DNA from: JAFRXK01 sp045603305
GTDB lineage: Bacteria; Bacillota; Clostridia; Lachnospirales; Lachnospiraceae
Length of the DNA stretch: 8,867 nucleotides
Direction: 5' to 3'
Assembly (NCBI GenBank): GCA_045603305.1
Contig: JAZULV010000081.1
Span: 1 to 8,867 of the forward strand
Part shown: positions 1-5,757 of the stretch, piece by piece
Position numbering within the stretch: the first letter of the stretch is position 1
Layout of the letters: every line of letters begins with the position of its first letter
The notes under the pieces: model-generated
Told to the model about the DNA's origin: nothing
The model's database searches: none
What the model saw: the letters and a program-made list of their open reading frames with translations, nothing else
Translations under genes and position numbers: made by a program

Positions 1-2345
1 CCTCTCTTATTTTTCAATTTTTCAGTTTCCAAAGAACTAAGTACAATCATCATACACATAAGTAAAGAGGAGTCTTTAATATATGTTTCATAAAATTCAA
101 TCCATAATTCTTTAAAAGGATATCTGTCCTGAAGTGGTAAACTTGAATCATGAGTAACCGGATATAAACAATTACCTAATATAAAATATTCTCCATATAC
201 AGTTTTATATTCAAGCATCTCATGTTCTTTATAGAATTTATTAAGCTCTTCAAAGGCATCATCCAGTCGTTTGGGTGCTATGCCAAAATATTCACGGAAT
301 ATTTCAGGATGCGGCTCTCTTTCCGGCATAGTGATGATACAATTCGGATTATACAATCCGTATCCCTCTTCGTTTAAAATCTCAGATACCTTACCAACGC
401 CGCTAAGTGTCTCAATAATCGCCTGTTCGCTGTCAGAAGTATTCGATAATTCTTGTAACCCTTCTACTATTACATCAAATTGCTTCTTAACAGTGGCATT
501 TGCCATGGCAACAGTGCTTTGTTTAATGTCTTGCAAAAGACTTAAACCTCCGGAACGCATTTCCGGGTTATCTGTCGAGAGCAGGCGTTTTACACTGATC
601 AACTGCTTACTATGAGACCTCATGTTTAACAAGTCCAGAACCTTTTTTCTTATATCTGAGGTTTTATATTTCAAAAAACTCTCTAATTGAATATATTCCT
701 CCTCACTAAGCTTTAAACCCTTTAGCATACGAACTGCAGTCTGTCTGGTAAAACTTTCTTTATCTGCTACAGCTTCAATAAGCACCTTCCTCTGGGTATC
801 AGTTTCTGCCTTATAGGTTAGTAATTCCAGACAAGTACTTCTCATTGAATAATTCTCTGTTGTATCAATAGATGAAATATATCCGCAAGCCTCATCAATT
901 AGTGCCTTATCCTGCAACGCATAAGCAGTAACACACATTCTTATAATAAGCTGTGTCTTAGAAATATATGCACTGTACCAAGGAAAGACTACCGGTTTAA
1001 ACTCCAGTCTTTTCTTAGGTATATTGTGATAAATATTTTTCATAATATTATAAAACTCATAGGCCTGCTCCCTGTCAGGATAGAGGTATTCCACCGGAAT
1101 TCTCTTATAAGCAGGCCTCTGGTCATCTCTTCTGCCATAACAACGGTCAATAGCTTTATAGGCATAGTCAGCAGCTGTACTTAAAAACGAAGGCATAAAG
1201 ACAGCTATTAATTCATAATCCTTTGGATATGTCTTTATTACCTTTGATGCAGTTTTGTAAGTATAGCCACAATGCTGCATCATGGTATTATAATAACCCA
1301 TTGTAAGAAGCTGATTTCTGCTACCCTCTTTTAAATAATTATTCATAATCAAAATAGCATCTGACACATTATAAAAACCATAGGCCCATAATCCACACAT
1401 AATTAAGATACTATCATTTGACTTGGTATACTCTGCAGCCTTATCAGGAAAATTATTTAATACATCATAAATTGTCTGCAACACCTTTTCTGATATTCTA
1501 TCGGTATTCTCCAAATCACAAAGTCCGGTCCAAACAGCCACAGCTCTTTTTACCGCAGAAAATCTTATCAGGTTATTATCATAAATCGTATTGAAAATTC
1601 TAATAAAAGCCTGGGTAGTTCCACAGTCTGCATTTTCGCAAATCGCCTGTCTTACACCTTCCTGCATTCTGGCAGCGAGCAACAAATCCGCAAGAAGCTT
1701 ATGCAAGCCTTCATTACTGCTCATCACGATACCACGAATAACTTTCACAGAAATCACAGCAATATTATTATCCCCAAGCATCATCTCGGAAACAAGCGAA
1801 ATCATCTTCTCATCCCGTCCATCTATACGAGCTGCAATAATAAGGTCAAGCTTTGCAACTAAAAACTCCTGCCAATATCCATTCTTAAGCTGTACCTTTT
1901 CATCAGACATATTGTTTGAAATGAAATCGTATATGGAGCAACCATAAAATGAAAGAATTTTATAAGAATTCAAAAGCTCAAAAATAGTTTGAAAACACAA
2001 TAAGTAGTCCTTACTTCTTACAGTTCTGCGGTCTATTCCTCTTGAGTAAGGAAACTCTATCAATTTATCAATTATCCTGTAGTAATCTGCCTGATACTCT
2101 TCTGACACAAAAAGCCCAACAAGCTTTTTGTAATGTTTTTTCATAAATTCACTTGGTGTTTTAATGCCACTTTTGACAAATGTCTTTGCAATCTCATAAG
2201 TCAGCTTATAGTCTGCTCCATTATCTCCAGTATGTACATCAATCTGTTCTGCCAGTAGCTTAGTACTAACACCTGCAAGAAGTAATTTTCTACGCCATTT
2301 CTTTTGAAATTCATCTAATAAATCTAACGCTTCTCTTCTTTCCAT
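1..2345 (-). CDS. Large helical-repeat protein, MolR/DUF4132-like, N-terminal part (runs off left edge)
   Basis: The minus-strand frame is open from the ATG at 2345 to the window edge, giving about 781 residues with no stop, so the C-terminus is outside. The start has an AGGAG site at 2353-2357, seven bases upstream. The visible protein is almost entirely amphipathic helix, with HEAT/ARM-like stretches around residues 550-640, and has no signal peptide or membrane segment, so it is probably cytoplasmic. Conspicuous segments are YSRGIDRRTVRS near residue 100, LLAARMQEGVRQAICENADC near 240, RFSAVKRAVAVWTGL near 275, and an aromatic-rich region at 700-760 (EPHPEIFREYFG). The length, these segments and the small gene just upstream recall proteins in which a helical N-terminal region (DUF5724-like) precedes a DUF4132 domain, the family loosely called molybdate metabolism regulator MolR. 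That link is from memory, and the DUF4132 domain itself would lie off the window. The biochemical role is unknown. Confidence 0.75.
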   Translation of the reverse strand, partial: MERREALDLLDEFQKKWRRKLLLAGVSTKLLAEQIDVHTGDNGADYKLTYEIAKTFVKSGIKTPSEFMKKHYKKLVGLFVSEEYQADYYRIIDKLIEFPYSRGIDRRTVRSKDYLLCFQTIFELLNSYKILSFYGCSIYDFISNNMSDEKVQLKNGYWQEFLVAKLDLIIAARIDGRDEKMISLVSEMMLGDNNIAVISVKVIRGIVMSSNEGLHKLLADLLLAARMQEGVRQAICENADCGTTQAFIRIFNTIYDNNLIRFSAVKRAVAVWTGLCDLENTDRISEKVLQTIYDVLNNFPDKAAEYTKSNDSILIMCGLWAYGFYNVSDAILIMNNYLKEGSRNQLLTMGYYNTMMQHCGYTYKTASKVIKTYPKDYELIAVFMPSFLSTAADYAYKAIDRCYGRRDDQRPAYKRIPVEYLYPDREQAYEFYNIMKNIYHNIPKKRLEFKPVVFPWYSAYISKTQLIIRMCVTAYALQDKALIDEACGYISSIDTTENYSMRSTCLELLTYKAETDTQRKVLIEAVADKESFTRQTAVRMLKGLKLSEEEYIQLESFLKYKTSDIRKKVLDLLNMRSHSKQLISVKRLLSTDNPEMRSGGLSLLQDIKQSTVAMANATVKKQFDVIVEGLQELSNTSDSEQAIIETLSGVGKVSEILNEEGYGLYNPNCIITMPEREPHPEIFREYFGIAPKRLDDAFEELNKFYKEHEMLEYKTVYGEYFILGNCLYPVTHDSSLPLQDRYPFKELWIEFYETYIKDSSLLMCMMIVLSSLETEKLKNKR

Positions 2346-2366
2346 TTATCTTCTCCTGTTTTCTAT

Positions 2367-2786
2367 TTACCACATGCGACCACTAAGCATAGTCATTCTT
2401 ACAAAGGTAATTTCACTTCCATCATGAAGCAAAATTGTCTCATCAGTCTGTGAAACCTGCTCACCATCTACAAATACTACAAACATACCATCTTCAAAAC
2501 ACTCAATGGCTGTTTTTATAGCATCCGCAATATCCGGCTTGCGTTCCCCATAAATTCGACCAAACCCTATCTTTCCTGTGGTGCTCTTATCTTCTATTTC
2601 ACTTTTAGTCAGTACCTTTAATAGTTCTGAACTTTCCTGTCTCTTATTATATTCAGAAATATTAATCTTTACTGTTTCTTTTATTAAGTCTCTGACTGTC
2701 TGTATAGGATTATCATATCTATACAAAATACTTTCTATCGTACATCGCCTTTGTGCAACACTTTTGCAACTGATTTTCAATTCCAT
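2367..2786 (-). CDS. Small hypothetical protein with possible beta-grasp (MoaD/ThiS/ubiquitin-like) fold
   Basis: This 139-residue cytoplasmic protein is the first gene of a two-gene unit; it ends 21 bases before the large repeat protein. No named family is recognised. The pattern suggests a beta-grasp fold: strands at MELKISCK and about residues 13-22, a helix at TVRDLIKETVKI, a charged insertion (about 45-85), a helix (ADAIKTAIECF), then VVFVDGEQV and ILLHDGSEITFV. The last two resemble the end of MoaD/ThiS-type proteins (a strand, then LxDGDEVxF). It ends in SGRMW, without the C-terminal Gly-Gly needed for adenylation, so a sulfur-carrier role is unlikely and a binding or adaptor role fits better. 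I chose the ATG at 2786 because AGGG at 2793-2796 lies six bases upstream of it. The in-frame ATG at 2792 would leave no spacer and adds only Met-Asn. The fold is an inference. Confidence 0.82.
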   Translation of the reverse strand: MELKISCKSVAQRRCTIESILYRYDNPIQTVRDLIKETVKINISEYNKRQESSELLKVLTKSEIEDKSTTGKIGFGRIYGERKPDIADAIKTAIECFEDGMFVVFVDGEQVSQTDETILLHDGSEITFVRMTMLSGRMW

Positions 2787-2792
2787 ATTCAT

Positions 2793-2796
2793 CCCT
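2793..2796 (-). promoter_or_regulatory. Ribosome binding site that decides the start of the small beta-grasp-like gene
   Basis: On the minus strand AGGG abuts the ATG at 2792 and lies six bases from the ATG at 2786. Normal spacing therefore favours the second ATG. Confidence 0.5.
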
Positions 2797-2831
2797 GCTT
2801 TAACTATTTTTATCTGTACTTTTTTTACTTT

Positions 2832-2840
2832 ATTATAACA
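2832..2840 (-). promoter_or_regulatory. Extended -10 promoter for the two-gene unit at 1-2786
   Basis: The minus strand reads TGTTATAAT, a perfect extended -10 element, about 46 bases before the chosen start. There is no TTGACA-like hexamer at the normal distance; a palindrome at 2854-2866 sits there instead. The promoter may rely on the TG extension or on a bound protein. Confidence 0.6.
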
Positions 2841-2853
2841 TATTATTCCGTTT

Positions 2854-2866
2854 ATTGATTATCAAT
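2854..2866. promoter_or_regulatory. Palindrome (possible operator) in the -35 region of the leftward promoter
   Basis: ATTGATTATCAAT is a perfect 13-base dyad around a single central T. It overlaps the place where the -35 element of the leftward promoter should be, and it lies just upstream of the rightward promoter. It could control either or both divergent units. It resembles the ilvE-promoter palindrome, matching 11 of 13 positions. The spacing is wrong for FNR (TTGAT-N4-ATCAA). Confidence 0.4.
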
Positions 2867-2882
2867 TTTATATAATTAGTAC

Positions 2883-2910
2883 TTCATATTCTTTATTTTT
2901 GTGGTAAAAT
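2883..2910 (+). promoter_or_regulatory. Promoter for the aldose 1-epimerase gene
   Basis: TTCATA (2883-2888), a 16-base spacer and TAAAAT (2905-2910), preceded by TGG, make an extended -10 sigma-A-type promoter. The predicted start near 2917 leaves a leader of about 80 bases that contains the dyad at 2938-2956. Confidence 0.55.
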
Positions 2911-2937
2911 TTAAGATGATTAGTAGTATAACTAAAG

Positions 2938-2956
2938 CAGACATATAGTATGTCTG
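2938..2956. promoter_or_regulatory. Perfect dyad in the epimerase leader (possible operator)
   Basis: CAGACATA and TATGTCTG are perfect 8-base inverted arms around TAG. The dyad lies about 20 bases downstream of the predicted transcription start and 31 bases before the GGAGG site. It has no T-run after it, so it is not a terminator. Its position fits a roadblock operator for a sugar-responsive repressor. The arms recur inside the hairpin at 7220-7260. Confidence 0.4.
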
Positions 2957-2998
2957 TATATAAATTTAGACTTCTAGAATATTTTATGGAGGATAACT

Positions 2999-3877
2999 AT
3001 GCAGATTACTCTTAAAAACGACAAAATCACTATTGTCACCAACACATTTGGCGGCGAACTTAACTCATTAAAGACTGCCGACGGCACTGAATACCTCTGG
3101 CAGGCAGATCCGGCTCATTGGAAAGGACAGGCTCCGGTATTATTCCCAATGTGCGGCTCTCTCCGTAACAAAAAGGCTACAGCCCTTGGCAAACCGGTGT
3201 GCATGGAACGCCACGGTGTTGCAAGAAAGCAGGAGTTTGAGGTGTTTAAGCAGAGCGACGATTCGATTACATTCTCTCTTAAGTCAAATGCTGAAACCTA
3301 CGAACGCTTCCCATTTGACTTCGAACTTAGAATTACATACACGATCAAGGATAACACCGTATCCAATACCTATACTGTTATCAATACCGGAAATGAAGGA
3401 CTTCCTTACGCTATCGGCGGACATCCGGCTTTCAACTGTCCTATTACCGAGGGTGAAAGCTTTGAAGATTACGAAATAAAGTTTGAAAAGGTAGAAAACG
3501 CCCTTGCTATTTACCCTGACAAGGAAACCGGACTTATGAATATGGACAGTGAGAGGTTAGTTCTTGATAATACGGACACACTTCCACTAGCTCATGAGCT
3601 TTTTGCAGACGATTCAATGAATTTCTTAAACCTTAACTCAAGAAAGGTAACTCTTTTAAGCAAAAAGACCGGACGTGGCGTAGGCTTTGATTTCAGCGAC
3701 TTTACATACCTGCTTATATGGTCAGCAAGTGTGAATGCTCCATTTGTAGCTTTAGAGCCTTGGATTGGACTTGCAACATGTTCAGACGAGTCTGATATCT
3801 TCGAAGAAAAGAGAGGCATGAGAATACTCGCTCCGGGAGAGTCAGAGGAGTTTACATTTAAGATGACATTAATATAA
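2999..3877 (+). CDS. Aldose 1-epimerase family protein (LacX-type galactose mutarotase-like)
   Basis: This 292-residue protein is predicted to interconvert the alpha and beta anomers of a hexose or a related sugar in the cytoplasm. It has the single beta-sandwich galactose-mutarotase fold and family-typical length. Visible landmarks are LFPMCGSLR (about 48-56), ERHGVAR with His72, GGHPAFNCP with His142 and ALEPW with Glu253. The last two match the catalytic acid histidine and base glutamate of galactose mutarotase. The GGHPAFNCP context and short length fit the LacX-like branch rather than classical GalM. The substrate is unknown because no sugar transporter or kinase lies beside it. The start is firm: GGAGG at 2988-2992 is six bases upstream. 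The gene is monocistronic, with its own extended -10 promoter, a leader dyad and a strong hairpin just after the stop. The neighbouring genes point away from it or converge on it. Confidence 0.93.
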   Translation: MQITLKNDKITIVTNTFGGELNSLKTADGTEYLWQADPAHWKGQAPVLFPMCGSLRNKKATALGKPVCMERHGVARKQEFEVFKQSDDSITFSLKSNAETYERFPFDFELRITYTIKDNTVSNTYTVINTGNEGLPYAIGGHPAFNCPITEGESFEDYEIKFEKVENALAIYPDKETGLMNMDSERLVLDNTDTLPLAHELFADDSMNFLNLNSRKVTLLSKKTGRGVGFDFSDFTYLLIWSASVNAPFVALEPWIGLATCSDESDIFEEKRGMRILAPGESEEFTFKMTLI

Positions 3878-3884
3878 GATATAC

Positions 3885-3910
3885 AAAAAGCTGCCAGTGG
3901 CAGCTTTTTT
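3885..3910. terminator. Bidirectional intrinsic terminator after the epimerase gene
   Basis: An 11-base perfect stem (AAAAAGCTGCC / GGCAGCTTTTT) with an AGT loop runs into a T-run on the plus strand and an equally good one on the minus strand. It starts eight bases after the epimerase stop and can also catch read-through from ilvC. Confidence 0.93.
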
Positions 3911-3928
3911 GCATACTATAGTACCAAA

Positions 3929-3957
3929 ACTCCCGGATGCTTTTTGCACCCGGGAGT
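3929..3957 (-). terminator. Terminator-like hairpin after ilvC
   Basis: The 12-base arms at 3929-3940 and 3946-3957 surround a five-base loop, 22 bases after the ilvC stop. The 3937/3949 pair is G-U in the leftward RNA but A-C in the rightward RNA, so the hairpin is built for leftward transcripts. Its T-run (TTTTGG) is short. The hairpin at 3885-3910 is a second stop behind it. Confidence 0.82.
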
Positions 3958-3979
3958 CTTTATGTAAGCATACCAATAA

Positions 3980-4996
3980 TTAGTTGTTAATTAACTTATC
4001 TTCGCCATTCCAGCTGTAAAGCTTACGGATATCCTCACCAACAACCTCTGCCGGATGCTCAGCAGCTAACTTTCTCATAGCTCTGAAGTGAGCCTGTCCG
4101 CCAGCCTCTGACATATCGAGTAAGAAATCCTTTGCAAATGAACCATCCTGAATGTCTGAAAGAATCTTCTTCATAGCCTTCTTTGTATCTTCTGTGATAA
4201 TCTTAGGACCTGTGATGTAATCACCGTACTCAGCAGTATTTGAAATTGAGTATCTCATGCCTGCGAAACCACTCTGGTAAATAAGGTCTACGATGAGCTT
4301 CATCTCGTGGATACACTCAAAGTAAGCATTTCTTGGGTCGTAACCAGCCTCAACAAGTGTCTCAAAACCAGCCTGCATAAGTGCACAAACACCACCGCAA
4401 AGAACTGCCTGCTCACCGAAAAGGTCTGTCTCTGTCTCTGTTCTGAATGTTGTCTCAAGAACACCTGCACGAGCTCCACCGATACCTAAAGCGTATGCTA
4501 AAGCCATATCCTGAGCCTTGCCTGTCTCGTCCTGATGAACAGCGATAAGACATGGAACACCCTTGCCTGCCTGGTACTCACTTCTTACTGTGTGTCCCGG
4601 TCCCTTTGGTGCAATCATAGTTACGTCAACACCCTTAGGAGCATTGATTAAACCGAAGTGTACGTTGAAACCATGTGCGAACATAAGCATGTTACCCTCT
4701 ACAAGGTTTGGCTCGATATCGTTCTTGTACATAGAAGCCTGCTTCTCATCATTGATAAGAATCATGATGATGTCAGCCTTCTTAGCAGCCTCAGCAGCAG
4801 TATATACTTCAAATCCCTGCTCAACTGCTCTATTCCAAGACTTGCTGCCTTCGTAAAGACCAATAATTACATGGCATCCTGAATCCTTTAAGTTCAATGC
4901 ATGTGCATGACCCTGGCTTCCGTAACCAATAATAGCAATTGTCTTGCCTTCTAATAATGATAAGTTACAATCTTCCTGGTAAAATATTTTTGCCAT
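3980..4996 (-). CDS. ilvC: Ketol-acid reductoisomerase (class I)
   Basis: IlvC performs the Mg-dependent alkyl migration and NAD(P)H reduction of 2-acetolactate or 2-aceto-2-hydroxybutyrate. This is the second common step of valine, leucine and isoleucine synthesis, in the cytoplasm. The 338 residues match the short class I form. The Rossmann motif GYGSQGHAHALNL starts at Gly24. Active-site residues are visible as His108 (FAHGF), Lys131 (PKGPGH), Asp191 and Glu195 (TDLFGEQ), Glu227 and Glu231 (ECIHE) and Ser252. The cofactor loop reads GLYEGSKSW: Ser51 and Ser53, which bind the 2'-phosphate of NADPH, are kept, but the usual arginine is Tyr48. GGAGG at 5007-5011 is ten bases before the ATG. 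ilvN ends 86 bases upstream on the same strand and no strong promoter is seen between them, so the two are probably co-transcribed. Confidence 0.98.
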   Translation of the reverse strand: MAKIFYQEDCNLSLLEGKTIAIIGYGSQGHAHALNLKDSGCHVIIGLYEGSKSWNRAVEQGFEVYTAAEAAKKADIIMILINDEKQASMYKNDIEPNLVEGNMLMFAHGFNVHFGLINAPKGVDVTMIAPKGPGHTVRSEYQAGKGVPCLIAVHQDETGKAQDMALAYALGIGGARAGVLETTFRTETETDLFGEQAVLCGGVCALMQAGFETLVEAGYDPRNAYFECIHEMKLIVDLIYQSGFAGMRYSISNTAEYGDYITGPKIITEDTKKAMKKILSDIQDGSFAKDFLLDMSEAGGQAHFRAMRKLAAEHPAEVVGEDIRKLYSWNGEDKLINN

Positions 4997-5082
4997 TCTT
5001 TACATTCCTCCATGTTATGTAAAATTTAAAAATTTATTAGATGATGACTTTTACGACAAATCGATGTCTATGGTCATTAATC

Positions 5083-5577
5083 TCAATCTTCGTCAAAAGC
5101 ACTTCTGCTAAGACCTGTGATTCCGGTTCTTGCAACCTGTCTGATGTTAAATGTATTCATAAGGCTAAGGAATGCATCAATCTTTGCATTATTACCTGTC
5201 ATCTCAATGATAAGAGCCTTATCTGAGAAGTCAATAATCTTAGCTCTGAATACATTCGCGACCTCAAGAAGCTGGGTACGGTCTGCTGAATCAACCTCAA
5301 CCTTAAGAAGCACAAGTTCTCTTGTAACGCTTGTTACATGAGACTCAAGTTCCTTAATCTCCACAACATCCACCAGCTTGGCAAGCTGCTTCTTAATCTG
5401 CTCAAGAGTCTCGTCCTCTCCTGATGTAACAATAGTCATTCTGGAGTAACCACTCTTCTCTGTTGAACCGACAGTAAGACTCTCAATATTATATCCTCTT
5501 CTACTGAACAAGCCTGCAACTCGGCTAAGAACACCTGCTGTATCTTCTACTAATAATGATAATACTATTCTATCCAT
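5083..5577 (-). CDS. ilvN: Acetolactate synthase small (regulatory) subunit
   Basis: This subunit stimulates the thiamine-diphosphate catalytic subunit IlvB and normally gives it valine feedback inhibition. At 164 residues it matches the short IlvN/IlvH type. Residues 1-75 are an ACT domain with VEDTAGVLSRVAGLFSRRGY, NIESLTVG and SRMTI. Residues 85-164 are the C-terminal domain with VFRAKIIDF and ARTGITGLSR. By alignment with E. coli IlvH, Gly15 and Asn30 of the valine site are kept, but the asparagine equivalent to Asn11 is Asp12. TGGAG at about 5585-5589 is seven bases before the ATG. The gene has its own promoter at 5637-5665 and precedes ilvC. The usual partner ilvB is not upstream (ilvE is), so the catalytic subunit must be encoded elsewhere. 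The leader is only about 50 bases, too short for a T-box or a leader-peptide attenuator. Confidence 0.96.
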   Translation of the reverse strand: MDRIVLSLLVEDTAGVLSRVAGLFSRRGYNIESLTVGSTEKSGYSRMTIVTSGEDETLEQIKKQLAKLVDVVEIKELESHVTSVTRELVLLKVEVDSADRTQLLEVANVFRAKIIDFSDKALIIEMTGNNAKIDAFLSLMNTFNIRQVARTGITGLSRSAFDED

Positions 5578-5636
5578 AATAATTCTCCATCTTCTTTACA
5601 CATACAGTAACGAAACTCAATTTTTAATCAACCTAT

Positions 5637-5665
5637 ATCATAACACACAGATATATTATTTTCAA
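5637..5665 (-). promoter_or_regulatory. Promoter of ilvN-ilvC
   Basis: The minus strand reads TTGAAA (5660-5665), a 17-base spacer and TATGAT (5637-5642), with TG one base before the -10 hexamer. The predicted start is near 5630, giving a leader of about 50 bases. Confidence 0.8.
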
Positions 5666-5714
5666 TCATAGTGTTTGAATATATTTAAATTTGAATGCAT
5701 TATTTACATTATAA

Positions 5715-5746
5715 CCGCCAGATTACCATACGCGGTAAACTGACGG
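5715..5746 (-). terminator. Terminator-like hairpin after ilvE
   Basis: The 13-base arms at 5715-5727 and 5734-5746 have a six-base loop, one mismatch and one pair that is G-U only in the leftward RNA. The hairpin starts 11 bases after the ilvE stop. The following TTATAAT is a poor T-run, so termination may be partial. Confidence 0.65.
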
Positions 5747-5757
5747 CTCTAATAATA

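Noticed and set aside
271..1947. Plus-strand frames of 114 and 118 codons opposite the large gene
   Set aside because: The minus strand is open without a stop through the whole stretch with sensible protein character. The plus frames lack ribosome sites and are shadows.
2578..2838. Plus-strand frame of 86 codons with a hydrophobic, membrane-like translation
   Set aside because: It lies opposite the well-supported minus-strand gene and the leftward promoter, and has no ribosome site. Its hydrophobicity comes from the complement of a Lys/Glu/Ile-rich gene.
2854..2866. FNR-type site
   Set aside because: FNR sites have four bases between TTGAT and ATCAA; here there is one.
4997..5082. A regulatory RNA or separate promoter between ilvN and ilvC
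   Set aside because: Only short inverted pieces (ATGAC/GTCAT, GACA/TGTC) and a weak -10-like TAAATT were seen. The structure is too poor to call.
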